NCBI RefSeq assembly: GCF_008831045.1
Contig: NZ_WAJS01000003.1
Location: 1 to 64,000 of the forward strand
Direction of reading: 5' to 3'
Origin: Adlercreutzia muris
GTDB taxonomy: Bacteria > Actinomycetota > Coriobacteriia > Coriobacteriales > Eggerthellaceae
DNA: 64,000 nt
Shown here: positions 26,800-35,181 of the stretch, in pieces
Layout of the letters: the number at the start of each line of letters is the position of its first letter
How positions within the stretch are numbered: position 1 is the stretch's first letter
Made by a program: the position numbers and the translations under genes
Notes under the pieces: model-generated
Seen by the model: only the letters and a program-made list of their open reading frames with translations
Database searches by the model: none
Told to the model about the DNA's origin: nothing

Positions 26800-28236
26800 C
26801 TACGACCGTTGCCAGCGTGCAATGACCAAGGCCAGGAGAGATACTGCCGCCATCGCAAAAAGGACGGCCCCTCCCGTCACATCGCCCGTTTGCGCCAGGG
26901 GTGTCGTAGACGAGGCTGTTTTCTTGGCAACTCGTTCGCCATCTTTCATCGGCTTCTCAGTCTTTCCATCGGCCTCAGGCCCAGTGCCCACCTCATCTTC
27001 GGAAGGCCCCGGCTCTTGGCCCGCTTCCTGCTCGGGAATGCCAATCGCGAAGGTAGAGAGATCGCTTACCTCGACGCTCACATGGCCGTCAGCCACCTGA
27101 ACCCGCTGAGAAGTGATACGACCATCGTTGTGCACGTGCCACAGAACAACCCAGTCTCCATCACGGCCGCCGAACTCCTTGGCCTTAACGGGGAATGTAA
27201 GCTTGAGCGTGCCGAAACCGTCGTGAACCTCGCCACCATTCACGGTCATATCGACTTCGTATACGCCGTCCAAAACGCATTTTCCATCCCCGAGGACGAC
27301 CATGAGCTTGTCATAGTCAGCCCCCGACTCCACCGCCTCGGCATCCACTTTGACATAGCTGCCGTCGGGAACGTTCTCGCCGCTCAAATTTCCGCTGGCC
27401 GTGATTCCTGAGCTTCCCCCTACATGGATGGCATCATCTGCGGCCGACTCCTCTTTGACGAGCCACAGAGACACCAAAGCGACATCTGCGGTAATGGGGG
27501 TGTTGAAGTCGTAGCGCGGGCTGTTCACCGTGAGCGTTTCCGCCATCAAGTCGAGGCGCCCGTCGGTGGCCCAATCAACGGGAATGGCGGTCCAGCCAAT
27601 GAACTTCTTCCCCGGACTGGTTTGCCTCGCCTGAAGTTCGGCCACAAGCTCTGGGTTCTCGGCAATGGAGCTCCCCTTCTTCACCTTATGGCGAGAGGGG
27701 GCTCCGCCTCCTTCGATCATATCGGGAGCATCAACCGGCCACCAGCCAGACAAAAAGACCGTGCAGGTCTCCTCGGCCGCATCCAGGGTCCTTTCGGACT
27801 GGGCCGACGATACCCCCTTGGGAGCAGGGGCATCGGCCTTGGCGTCGGCATTCGGAACAGCGCCCTCCTCGACACCGGCGCTCAGTGCAGGCACCTCATC
27901 AGCGGGCTGCTCTGGGGAAACGGCCCCGTTAGAGGCCTCCGGGGAAGGCACTTCGCCCGCGTCCGCTGACCCCCGCGACGGCTCGCCATCGATGGTCGAT
28001 GCTTCCCCGTCGCTCCTCACGGGCGCCGGGGTCGCGGCATCAGCCGCAGGGACGTCGCCGCTAACGTTCTCGCTCTCGAAGGGAATATCCTGCACCTCCA
28101 AAGGCGCTTGAGCAGTCTCGTCACCGGCGAAGGCGCTCGCCGCACCCACCGACGGCAACCCCATACCCGCGACCAAAGCCACGGCGCACAGAAGCGAACC
28201 CCACCGGGAAAGACGCTGCTTGCTCTGCTCTCTCAC
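26800..28236 (-). CDS. Sortase-anchored surface protein with List_Bact-type repeat
   Basis: 478 residues. The GTG at 28236 is chosen for AAAAGGAGAT upstream and because it begins a typical signal peptide (basic start, LLCAVALVAGMGLPSV, cleavage near AFA). A Ser/Ala/Glu/Pro-rich low-complexity region follows to about residue 155, then a beta-grasp region ending in KKFIGWTAI and YDFNTPITADVALVSLWL, typical of InlB-type repeats, and a beta-rich domain (about 290-400). The C-terminus is a sorting signal with LAQTGD at about 447, a hydrophobic helix and a short RWQRS tail. LAQTG departs from LPXTG at position 2. Likely adhesion or surface structure; ligand unknown. Confidence 0.8.
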   Translation of the reverse strand: MREQSKQRLSRWGSLLCAVALVAGMGLPSVGAASAFAGDETAQAPLEVQDIPFESENVSGDVPAADAATPAPVRSDGEASTIDGEPSRGSADAGEVPSPEASNGAVSPEQPADEVPALSAGVEEGAVPNADAKADAPAPKGVSSAQSERTLDAAEETCTVFLSGWWPVDAPDMIEGGGAPSRHKVKKGSSIAENPELVAELQARQTSPGKKFIGWTAIPVDWATDGRLDLMAETLTVNSPRYDFNTPITADVALVSLWLVKEESAADDAIHVGGSSGITASGNLSGENVPDGSYVKVDAEAVESGADYDKLMVVLGDGKCVLDGVYEVDMTVNGGEVHDGFGTLKLTFPVKAKEFGGRDGDWVVLWHVHNDGRITSQRVQVADGHVSVEVSDLSTFAIGIPEQEAGQEPGPSEDEVGTGPEADGKTEKPMKDGERVAKKTASSTTPLAQTGDVTGGAVLFAMAAVSLLALVIARWQRS

Positions 28237-28387
28237 TCTGATCTCCTTTTCTCCACGAAACACTCTCTCCGAGGCATCCGGACAACGGTTCGGCGCCCAC
28301 CTATTTAAAGTAAAATTATAGGATTGGTGCCCTTCGCCGAGTCCTCCCGAATCTGACATAAAAACGCCCATTTATGCGGGGCGCACG

Positions 28388-28436
28388 CAAAAGACCCCGA
28401 GCCATGAAGAGGATAGAGGCTCGGGGGCGGGGCAGG
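28388..28436. repeat. 49-bp direct repeat, left copy (terminator-like hairpin)
   Basis: It matches 29930-29978 at 47 of 49 positions. It contains the stem CCCCGAGCC with its complement and, read on the minus strand, a following TCTTTTG, so it looks like a minus-strand terminator. Here no minus-strand gene precedes it, unlike the right copy. Confidence 0.85.
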
Positions 28437-28463
28437 ATGGATGCCGAATAACCGATGTTAACT

Positions 28464-28533
28464 TGTCCAAATTTACGATATTATGTCTGCCAAATGACTA
28501 GTGTTATTATTGCCAAATGACCGAGATTATCGT
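28464..28533 (+). repeat. Three tandem 23-24-bp repeats upstream of the second DUF4143 ATPase
   Basis: Units begin at 28464, 28488 and 28511. The second and third share TGCCAAATGAC-N5-TTAT; the first is diverged (TGTCCAAAT, then ATATTAT). They end 27 bp before the ATPase start codon and span the expected promoter, so they look like phased sites for a DNA-binding protein. The 5'-TGCCA end is shared with the repeat pair upstream of the other DUF4143 gene at 6901. Confidence 0.7.
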
Positions 28534-28560
28534 AAACTTCCTGATTATTAGGAGGTTCCC

Positions 28561-29850
28561 ATGCTTGAATACTATCCTCGCGTTGCCGACTCCCTCCTCA
28601 ATTTCAAGTTGCAATCGAGCGGAGCCGTGCTCATTCGAGGGCCCAAATGGTGCGGTAAGTCGACGACTGCCGAGCAGAGGGCCCGAAGCTCCGTTTTCAT
28701 GCAAGATCGCCAAACAAGCGCCCAGAACAGAGAGCTTGCAAAAAACGCGCCCGCCCTCCTGCTGGCCGGTCCCGCCCCTCGGCTCATCGATGAATGGCAA
28801 GTGATTCCCTTCATTTGGGATCAAATTCGCTTCGAAGTGGATCAGCGCGGCGAGAACGGGCAGTTCATACTCACTGGCTCAGCCACACCGCTCTCCGATC
28901 CGGAAGGTGACGAACCTCATCCTTACGCGCACAGCGGCATAGGCCGCATAAACCCCCTAACTATGAGAACCATGTCGCTATTCGAATCTCGCGATGGCAA
29001 CGGCAGCGTTTCCCTCGCGGATCTATTCCGCGAAAACGGAGCAATAGCCGCCCAATGCGACCTGACACTGGAGGACTACGCCTATCTCACCTGTCGCGGC
29101 GGGTGGCCCCGCGCCCTCGACCTCGATCGAGAGGTCGCCCTCGAACAGGCATTTGTGTTCTATGACGGCCTCGTTCACGAGGACATCAACCGCGTCTTTC
29201 GGCGAACGAAGAACCCCGAGCGCATCAAGCGCTTCATGCGCTCCTACTCCCGTGCCGTCGCCACCGAGACTTCGCTGGCCGAAATCCGCAAGGACATGGC
29301 CGCCAATGACGAGGCGACGCTGAGTGACGAGACCATCTCGCTCTACATCTCTGCGTTGGAAAAATTGTTCGTCATCGAGAATCTTCCCGCGTGGAATCCG
29401 AATCTACGGTCGAAAACCGCCGTGCGAATATCGGCGACGAAGCATTTCGTCGACCCATCCATTGCTTGCGCCGCCCTCGGTCTTGGACCCCGCGATCTCA
29501 TCAACGACCTCGCGACCTTCGGACTGTTCTTCGAATCTCTCTGCGTGCGAGACCTGCGCGTCTACGCCGAGAGCCTCAACGGTCAGATATACCATTACCG
29601 CGACAAAAAGGGCCGCGAGGCCGATGCGGTCATCCACCTGAGAGACGGAAGCTGGGCGCCGGTCGAAGTAAAGCTGGCCAGCCAAGAGCACATTGAGGAG
29701 GCAGCGCAGAACCTACTCCGTTTCGCTTCCGATATCGACACCAACAAGATGAAACCCCCGAGCTTCCTCGCGGTCGTCACCGCCACCGGCTATGCCTATC
29801 GTCGCTCCGACGGCGTCTACGTCATCCCCCTCGGCTGCTTGCGCCCGTAA
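28561..29850 (+). CDS. AAA-type ATPase with DUF4143 domain, second copy
   Basis: 429 residues. Walker A is RGPKWCGKST (about residues 26-35), Walker B LIDEWQ (about 75-80), followed by the sensor-like ILTGSA. The DUF4143 region ends in a nuclease-like segment, GREADAVIH followed by WAPVEVKLA. It is only distantly similar to the protein at 7019, with a shorter, divergent middle. AGGAGGT precedes ATG. The gene is less GC-rich upstream and lies between 49-bp direct repeats, suggesting arrival as a unit. Role unknown; ATPase plus nuclease-like fold would fit a DNA-acting or conflict function, which is inference. Confidence 0.87.
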   Translation: MLEYYPRVADSLLNFKLQSSGAVLIRGPKWCGKSTTAEQRARSSVFMQDRQTSAQNRELAKNAPALLLAGPAPRLIDEWQVIPFIWDQIRFEVDQRGENGQFILTGSATPLSDPEGDEPHPYAHSGIGRINPLTMRTMSLFESRDGNGSVSLADLFRENGAIAAQCDLTLEDYAYLTCRGGWPRALDLDREVALEQAFVFYDGLVHEDINRVFRRTKNPERIKRFMRSYSRAVATETSLAEIRKDMAANDEATLSDETISLYISALEKLFVIENLPAWNPNLRSKTAVRISATKHFVDPSIACAALGLGPRDLINDLATFGLFFESLCVRDLRVYAESLNGQIYHYRDKKGREADAVIHLRDGSWAPVEVKLASQEHIEEAAQNLLRFASDIDTNKMKPPSFLAVVTATGYAYRRSDGVYVIPLGCLRP

Positions 29851-29929
29851 GAACCCATCCATGGATTTTAGACGATGAGAAGAAGGGCGCGCCATTATAT
29901 ACTTCGCTCGCCCATCAGGTCAGGTGAAA

Positions 29930-29978
29930 CAAAAGCCCCCGAGCCATGAAGAGGATAGAGGCTCGGGGGCGGGGTAGG
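29930..29978 (-). terminator. 49-bp direct repeat, right copy; terminator of the minus-strand Fe-S gene
   Basis: Same stem as at 28388 (CCCCGAGCC at 29937 and its complement at 29960). On the minus strand it is followed by GCTTTTGTTTC and lies 36 bases past the stop of the ferredoxin/FlpD-like gene, so this is the copy in a functional position. Confidence 0.8.
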
Positions 29979-30013
29979 GCAGCTGCCAAAGTTACCGGGA
30001 GAAAGGCAGCCGT

Positions 30014-31321
30014 CTACCTCTCGAAAATGTCGCCGTTGAACGTAAGGCGGAAGGTGTCGAGAATCTGATGGGGGTTGTCGGCCAGATCCACCGGCCGCGG
30101 CGTCATGGGATAGCGATGGCAGGTGCCATCCACCAGCCAGTCGGTGCGCACCTCGTCGAGGATCGTGATGGCCTGGGTCGGGCAGATGTCCCGGCAGCTG
30201 CCGCACTTCACGCAGTCGGCGGGGGTATGGGCCACGCCCAGTGCGCCATCGGCCTCATCGAACTTGGCAATGGCGCCGGTGGGACAGAACGTGGCGCACA
30301 TACGGCAAGAAACGCACTTCGCGCCATCGATGACCACGGCCCCCGCCAAGCGGCACGCCACCGACGGAGCCGCCGGCTCGCCCAAAGCAGCCAGGGCATC
30401 AAGTAAGCGCTCGCGCCGATCGGGAACGAAATGGGGCAGGGTGCCGTCCTTCATGACGTGCAGGGAATGGGACGCGACCTTGCGGCTGTGACCCGAATTC
30501 CAGAAGAAGCGCAGGCCCGGGCCCACCGTGGTATCGGCCGCCTCGGCCTCCGGGGATGAGAGGGACACCGGGCCGCGACCGACTGGGCGCGGGCCGCCCT
30601 CGGAAACCACCCCGTCAGCCGCAGCGTCCCCTTCGCGCACCACGGGCACGCAAGCGCGTCCCTCGGCGAAGAAGTCGTCGCGGGCCCGGGCCGCCTCAGC
30701 GGCCGTAACACCCCCGGTCAGCAGAAACTGCGGCACTTCGTCGGTCACCCGCACGGCCAGGGAGGCACCCCAGGCATCCAGCAGGGTCTGAGCCGTCTCG
30801 GCCACGAGCACGGCTGTGGCGGCCCCGTGGCGCTGGGCGCACCGGTCGCATCGGCCGCAGAGCACGGCAGCCTCCCGCACCCCGCGGGCCGCCAGGGTGC
30901 ACAGAAGCGACTCATCCACGCGCCCGGCGCACACCACGGGAACCACGGCAGCGCTATCCACGAGGCCATCCAGCGCCTCCAAGGCAAGCCCGCAGCCCAC
31001 GACCACCCGCCCGTCGCGCACGGCGCTCAGGCAGGCGCCGGCCAACTCGGCATCGCTCGGGTTCAGAGATTCCAAAGCGCACGTGGGGCACACCGTGGCA
31101 CAGGTACCGCAGCCGACGCACCGGGCCGCATCGATAACCAGCTCGCCCTCCACCAGGGCAATGCAACCCGAGGTGCAGGCGGCGGCGCATTTCAGGCACG
31201 CCACATTGCGATTGCGCACCTTGGCGCAGCGCTCCCGATGAACGCGAATGGCCGCGCTGTCCACGGCCGTAAAGGCAGCGCCCACATGACGGTGAGCGGC
31301 CGCATCGATCTTCTCAACCAT
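30014..31321 (-). CDS. Ferredoxin protein with FlpD/MvhD-like central region (system 2)
   Basis: 435 residues, cytosolic (no signal or helix). An N-terminal double-cluster ferredoxin (CLKCAAACTSGC, CVGCGTCATVCPTC) is followed by a region with VVPVVCAGRVDESLL and VREAAVLCGRCDRC, reminiscent of the [2Fe-2S] FlpD/MvhD subunit that links hydrogenase or formate dehydrogenase to heterodisulfide reductase. A second ferredoxin follows at the C-terminus (CVSCRMCATFCP, CVKCGSCRDICP). It may route cytosolic electrons into the NapGH-type proteins encoded just upstream. AGAGGAG precedes the ATG. Confidence 0.68.
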   Translation of the reverse strand: MVEKIDAAAHRHVGAAFTAVDSAAIRVHRERCAKVRNRNVACLKCAAACTSGCIALVEGELVIDAARCVGCGTCATVCPTCALESLNPSDAELAGACLSAVRDGRVVVGCGLALEALDGLVDSAAVVPVVCAGRVDESLLCTLAARGVREAAVLCGRCDRCAQRHGAATAVLVAETAQTLLDAWGASLAVRVTDEVPQFLLTGGVTAAEAARARDDFFAEGRACVPVVREGDAAADGVVSEGGPRPVGRGPVSLSSPEAEAADTTVGPGLRFFWNSGHSRKVASHSLHVMKDGTLPHFVPDRRERLLDALAALGEPAAPSVACRLAGAVVIDGAKCVSCRMCATFCPTGAIAKFDEADGALGVAHTPADCVKCGSCRDICPTQAITILDEVRTDWLVDGTCHRYPMTPRPVDLADNPHQILDTFRLTFNGDIFER

Positions 31322-31673
31322 AGTTGCTCCTCTTCAAAGGCGGTCGAGCCTCTCCCAAAGCTCTTCCGCTCTTACGACTAAAGCAATGTCTCTTACGTCG
31401 GGTTCCGGCGGCCGCCCTCGCCGACCTCTGCGCGCCCTGCACTCTGCTCAAAATGATATCGCGCAGGCGGCCCGCGGAACCCGTGCTCGCCGACCTCTGA
31501 GCGCCCTGCGAAGAACGCGGCTCAAAAGAAGCAGATTCCACGCCAGCAGCAGCGATGCGGGGATAGTACCGACTAGCGTGCGTCATCCCCTCTGCTTCTC
31601 TCGCCGCGTTCGCAGCAGGAGCAGCGCGAAGCGGGCGGCGAGCACGGGTTCCGCGGGCCGCCGCCCCAAGTTC
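31322..31673. repeat. Intergenic mosaic of short GC-rich repeats
   Basis: Between the NapH-like and ferredoxin genes, a 24-bp unit (CTCGCCGACCTCTG then GCGCCCTGC) occurs at 31417-31440 and 31486-31509 with one difference. A 17-bp block GGGTTCCGCGGGCCGCC occurs at 31646-31662, in variant form at 31400-31416, and inverted at 31466-31482, making a 17-bp hairpin-capable pair. These look like REP-type palindromic intergenic repeats. Nothing here appears to be coding. Confidence 0.6.
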
Positions 31674-32654
31674 CTAGTCCAGCTTCGGCTCCAGATCCTC
31701 CAGGGCCGGGTCGGCCACCACGACGGTGCCCTTCGCCTTCTTCCCCGCCAGCAGCGGCATAGTGATAGCCTTGGTGGGACAGGCGTCCACGCAGGCACGG
31801 CAACGGGTGCAGTCGGCCGTGGTGAGCTCGCCAAAATCGGGGTGGCGCAGGTTGATGTCGAACTGGCACACCTCGGCGCACTTGCTGCACGAGGCGCCCT
31901 TGGCGGTTTCCAAGCACTTCTCATCGTCGATAACCGGCACAAAGGTGCGCGAGAAGCGGCCCACCAGGTTCATGAGGGCCGACAGCGGGCAGAAGCGCGT
32001 GCACCACTTCCGCAAAAACACGAGCTCCACGATGAGCATGGCCGGGATGAGAATGATGCCGATGGTGGCGTCGCCCGCCGAGAAGGCCCGCCACAGCACG
32101 AGCACCGTGGCAAAGGTGAGGCCCACGGGGCACACGAGGCAGAACACCGGGAAGCCGAACACGGCCGTGGACAGAAGCGCGCCGCCGAGCACCGCGTGGC
32201 GCGAGTCCAGCTTGCCGTGCTTAACCGGCTGGCACTTCCCGCAGGCACCGCAGGCGTGGCCCTTGGCGTCCTTGGCCGGCTTCAGGCTGTCCAGCTCCTG
32301 CTGGGAAATGGCCTTGATCTCGGCGTTCTTCTGCTCGGCCAGGGCCTTGCGCTTCTTGGGCGAGCGGAAGTAGTCGCGGATGCGGTAGATGAGGGTGGTG
32401 GGGCACAGCCACGCGCAGAAGGCGCGACCCACGAGCAGCACGAGAGTTGCCATGATGACAAGCGAGATGACCGCCCGGGGAATCATGGTCTTCGTGGCGA
32501 TCATGGTGCCGAGCGCGCCCAAGGGGCACAGCGCCGCGATGGTGTCCCAGCCGAAGCCGGACAGAGTGCCGGTGCTCACGCCGACCACCAGGCCGATTGC
32601 CATCACGCCGAACACAGCGGCGGCAATGATGGTGCGGAGGTTCTTGGTCTTCAT
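31674..32654 (-). CDS. NapH-like membrane ferredoxin (system 2)
   Basis: 326 residues, same plan as the protein at 12607: membrane helices with FCAWLCPTTLIYRIRDYF and FCLVCPVGLTFAT, the Cys pair CGACGKC, RKWCTRFCPLSALMN, and a C-terminal double ferredoxin (CSKCAEVCQ, CTRCRACVDACP). Expected to take electrons from menaquinol and pass them to the NapG-like protein, whose gene ends 9 bases upstream. Confidence 0.85.
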   Translation of the reverse strand: MKTKNLRTIIAAAVFGVMAIGLVVGVSTGTLSGFGWDTIAALCPLGALGTMIATKTMIPRAVISLVIMATLVLLVGRAFCAWLCPTTLIYRIRDYFRSPKKRKALAEQKNAEIKAISQQELDSLKPAKDAKGHACGACGKCQPVKHGKLDSRHAVLGGALLSTAVFGFPVFCLVCPVGLTFATVLVLWRAFSAGDATIGIILIPAMLIVELVFLRKWCTRFCPLSALMNLVGRFSRTFVPVIDDEKCLETAKGASCSKCAEVCQFDINLRHPDFGELTTADCTRCRACVDACPTKAITMPLLAGKKAKGTVVVADPALEDLEPKLD

Positions 32655-32663
32655 AGGTGCCCC

Positions 32664-33374
32664 CTATGCCTCGATGGGACGCACCACAATGGCGCGCTCG
32701 TTGGACTTGATGGAGCCCGAGGACAGCGACAGGCACACGGCCTGGCAGGCACCGCAGCCGTTGCAGCGGTCCTCGATAACGTAGGGAATGGGGTTCGCGC
32801 CGCCCTCGTCCTTCAGCTCGATGGCGCCGTACTTGCAGGCATCGTAGCAGTCGCGGCAGCCGGTGAGGCGGTAGGCCAGGCAGGTGCGCGGGTCGATCTC
32901 GGCCGTGCCGATGACGATATCGCCCGTCTCGCCGGTCTCGGGGTTGCCCACGGTGTAGGAGGCCGGAAGCTCCAAAGCCTCGGTGGGGCACACGGCCACG
33001 CACTGGGGCACGCCGCCGTTCTCCTCGTAGCAGAAGTCGCAGTAGTTCCCCGTGTTGAAGTCGAGCATGGGGCTGCGCATGCCGAGCAGGCCATCCTCGA
33101 TCTTCGCGGGCACGATCACCTTGCGCGGGCAGGCCTCGTAGCAGCGCTCGCAGCGGATGCAGCCCGACACCAGGTGCGCCTCGTCGGTGCCTCCGGGCGG
33201 TCGGTTCAGCGGGTTGTGCCCCGCATAGCGCAGGCCGCCCAGCCCCAATAGGGCCACCGTGGACCCCACGCCGATGAACAGTCCGCGCCGCGAGATACCG
33301 CCGCGCTCGGCGCGCTTGGACTCAACGGCGCCATCCCCGGGCACCGCCGTCGCTTCTTTCTTCTCCTCAGCCAT
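32664..33374 (-). CDS. NapG-like Tat-exported ferredoxin-type protein (system 2)
   Basis: 236 residues. Tat signal SRRGLFIGVGSTVALLGLG near residue 28; then CIRCERCYEACP, CDFCYEENGG with CVAVCP, CRDCYDACK and CNGCGACQAVC, the NapG/MauM four-cluster layout. Probably accepts electrons from the NapH-like partner outside the membrane. GAGGAG precedes the ATG. It lies downstream of the anchor gene but beyond a terminator, so it may be a separate transcript. Confidence 0.85.
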   Translation of the reverse strand: MAEEKKEATAVPGDGAVESKRAERGGISRRGLFIGVGSTVALLGLGGLRYAGHNPLNRPPGGTDEAHLVSGCIRCERCYEACPRKVIVPAKIEDGLLGMRSPMLDFNTGNYCDFCYEENGGVPQCVAVCPTEALELPASYTVGNPETGETGDIVIGTAEIDPRTCLAYRLTGCRDCYDACKYGAIELKDEGGANPIPYVIEDRCNGCGACQAVCLSLSSGSIKSNERAIVVRPIEA

Positions 33375-33398
33375 GGCTTCTCCTCTTCACTCTCGCTC

Positions 33399-33454
33399 AA
33401 ATGGCTTCAAAATCCAGGTTGTGCACAGGCGCAACCTGGATTTTCAAGCCATTT
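33399..33454. repeat. 23-bp near-perfect palindrome upstream of the NapG-like gene
   Basis: Arms 33399-33421 and 33432-33454 are complementary at 22 of 23 positions (AAATGGCTT, one mismatch, AAAATCCAGGTTG) around a 10-base loop. It sits 25 bp upstream of the NapG-like start and can form a cruciform or a stable 5' hairpin. A second, 12-bp pair (AGCGAGGCGGGC) at 33472-33531 lies next to it. Confidence 0.8.
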
Positions 33455-33545
33455 CGGAAACGCTGCCGAGAAGCGAGGCGGGCCGATGCGTTGCCTGCGG
33501 GGCTTGTCCGGTAAGAAAAGCCCGCCTCGCTCAAGTTCCTCAAAG

Positions 33546-33573
33546 GGCGGCCCGTCGACCAGAACGGGCCGCC
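33546..33573 (-). terminator. Terminator after the system 2 anchor gene
   Basis: A 10-bp stem, GGCGGCCCGT and its complement, with an 8-base loop, begins 10 bases past the anchor stop codon and is followed on the minus strand by CTTTGAGG. It separates the catalytic/Fe-S/anchor genes from the NapGH-like genes. Confidence 0.65.
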
Positions 33574-33582
33574 TCCGTTACG

Positions 33583-34497
33583 CTAGTTCGCCCACTGGAA
33601 CTGGATGAGGGCGTTCACGGCCACTTCGTAGAGCAGCACGCGCCACACGATGGTGCCGATGATGGCGCACACGATGGCGATCACGGCGGCCACGAGCACC
33701 TTGTCGGCGGCAATCTTGCCGGTCATGGCCAGGAAGGAGACGATGGCCGGGGCCACGCACCCGATGACGATGGCGCCGAGCCAGAAGGCCACGGCATGCT
33801 GGCCGGTCATGATGGCGCCGGTCACGGCAGCCTCAGCGCCGCGCATGGGCACATCGGGCAGAGTCGGATCGAAGTAGTACTCCATGGTGGTGTAGGACTC
33901 GCCCATGCCGGAGATGGCCACGGCGTACACCACAGTCACGATGGCCACGCACACGGTGCCGATGAAGGCCAGGGTGCTCGACAGCTTCACGGCGTCCTCG
34001 GCCTTGGTGGCGCCGGCGATGATCATGGCGGCCAGACCGCCGAGCATCACCGTGGCGGCCACGTAGTACACGGGCAGCAGCATGGTGTCCCACACCGGGA
34101 TGGCGGCCATGAGGTAGGAATCACCCGTCGCGAACGGCAGGGCCACGGACACCACGATGGCCAGGATGGCACACCACTTGGGGGCCACGCCCTCCTCAGC
34201 GCGACGCATCATGAGGAAGTACAGCACCACGGCGATACCGAAGATGATCACGAAGATCAGCTCGATGGTAATGCCCGAGGTGATGTGGCCGAAGCCGTTC
34301 AGCATGCGCAGGGGGTTCTCCAGGTGGAAGAACACCGCCAGGCCGCCCACGGCCAAAGCCACGATGGCGCTCACGCAGGAGGCCAGCTGCATGGCCTTGC
34401 CCTTGCCCGCCAGGGTCAGGATGCCCTGGACGAGGAAGATGCCGGAGGCCAGGCAGTTAAAGAAGGTGAAGAGAATAAGGGGCCACTGAATTTCCAT
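33583..34497 (-). CDS. DmsC/NrfD-like membrane anchor subunit (system 2)
   Basis: 304 residues with about eight membrane helices, N-terminus MEIQWPLILFTFFNC. The LAVFFHLENPLRMLNGFGHITSG-type stretch after helix 2 carries the His and polar residues expected near a quinol site in this family. Six bases separate it from the Fe-S subunit gene. Confidence 0.87.
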   Translation of the reverse strand: MEIQWPLILFTFFNCLASGIFLVQGILTLAGKGKAMQLASCVSAIVALAVGGLAVFFHLENPLRMLNGFGHITSGITIELIFVIIFGIAVVLYFLMMRRAEEGVAPKWCAILAIVVSVALPFATGDSYLMAAIPVWDTMLLPVYYVAATVMLGGLAAMIIAGATKAEDAVKLSSTLAFIGTVCVAIVTVVYAVAISGMGESYTTMEYYFDPTLPDVPMRGAEAAVTGAIMTGQHAVAFWLGAIVIGCVAPAIVSFLAMTGKIAADKVLVAAVIAIVCAIIGTIVWRVLLYEVAVNALIQFQWAN

Positions 34498-34503
34498 TGG
34501 TAG

Positions 34504-35163
34504 TTACTCCCTCCACTTGCGGCCCTCACGCAGCAAGTACATGATCTTGGGATCGTTGCCCTTGTTGGTGAGATGGTGAATGTCGTTTTCGGTAAAGGCT
34601 TCCACGTAGTCCTTGAGCTTGACGCGGGTCTTGGTCATCTCGTCGTACTGGCAGCCCGGGCTGTCGGGATGGGCCGGCGCCTCGAAGTTCGCCACACCCT
34701 GGTCCAGATCGCCGAAGAAGCGGGCGCGGGCGCCGCACTGGGCCACGCACTGGGGCAGCTCGCCCTGGGAGATGCGCTGCTCGCACAGCGTGCACTTCTC
34801 CACGACGCGCTCCTCCTCATTCAGGTAGCGCACGCCGTAGGGGCAGGCCATGGCGCAGAACTGGCAGCCGATGCACTTGTCCTTGTCGATCTGGATGGTG
34901 CCGTCGGCGGCCACGTGCGAGGCCTCGGTCGGGCACACCTTCACGCACTCGGGGTTCTCGCAGTGCTGGCACTGGACGGGAAGGAAGTACATCTCCACGT
35001 CCGGGTAGGTGCCGGAGCCGCCCTCGATGGGGTGAGGACCGACGCGCAGGGTCTTGATCCAGAAATTGCCCACATCGACGCCGTTGATGGCCTTGCACGC
35101 CACGGTGCAGGCAAGGCAGCCGGTGCAACGGTTCAGGTCCGTGATGATTGCGTAGTTGGACAT
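34504..35163 (-). CDS. DmsB-like four-cluster Fe-S subunit (system 2)
   Basis: 219 residues. Four Cys groups: CTGCLACTVACK, CQHCENPECVKVCP, CIGCQFCAMACPYG, and CTLCEQ with CVAQCGARARFFGD. It links the anchor to the catalytic subunit and has no own signal. It is closely similar along its length to the protein at 48112. GGAAGGAGGT precedes the ATG. Confidence 0.92.
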   Translation of the reverse strand: MSNYAIITDLNRCTGCLACTVACKAINGVDVGNFWIKTLRVGPHPIEGGSGTYPDVEMYFLPVQCQHCENPECVKVCPTEASHVAADGTIQIDKDKCIGCQFCAMACPYGVRYLNEEERVVEKCTLCEQRISQGELPQCVAQCGARARFFGDLDQGVANFEAPAHPDSPGCQYDEMTKTRVKLKDYVEAFTENDIHHLTNKGNDPKIMYLLREGRKWRE

Positions 35164-35181
35164 AGCTTCTACCTCCTTCCT

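Noticed and set aside
28464-28533. CRISPR array
   Set aside because: The 23-24-bp units are contiguous without spacers, number only three, and no cas gene is nearby.
31314-31586. 90-codon minus-strand frame between the NapH-like and ferredoxin genes
   Set aside because: It runs through the REP-like repeats and its Ser/Arg/Ala-rich translation includes repeat-derived copies; no ribosome site.
33259-34503. Plus-strand frame of 414 codons over the system 2 anchor
   Set aside because: His/Gly/Asp-rich antisense of a membrane protein with clear helices.
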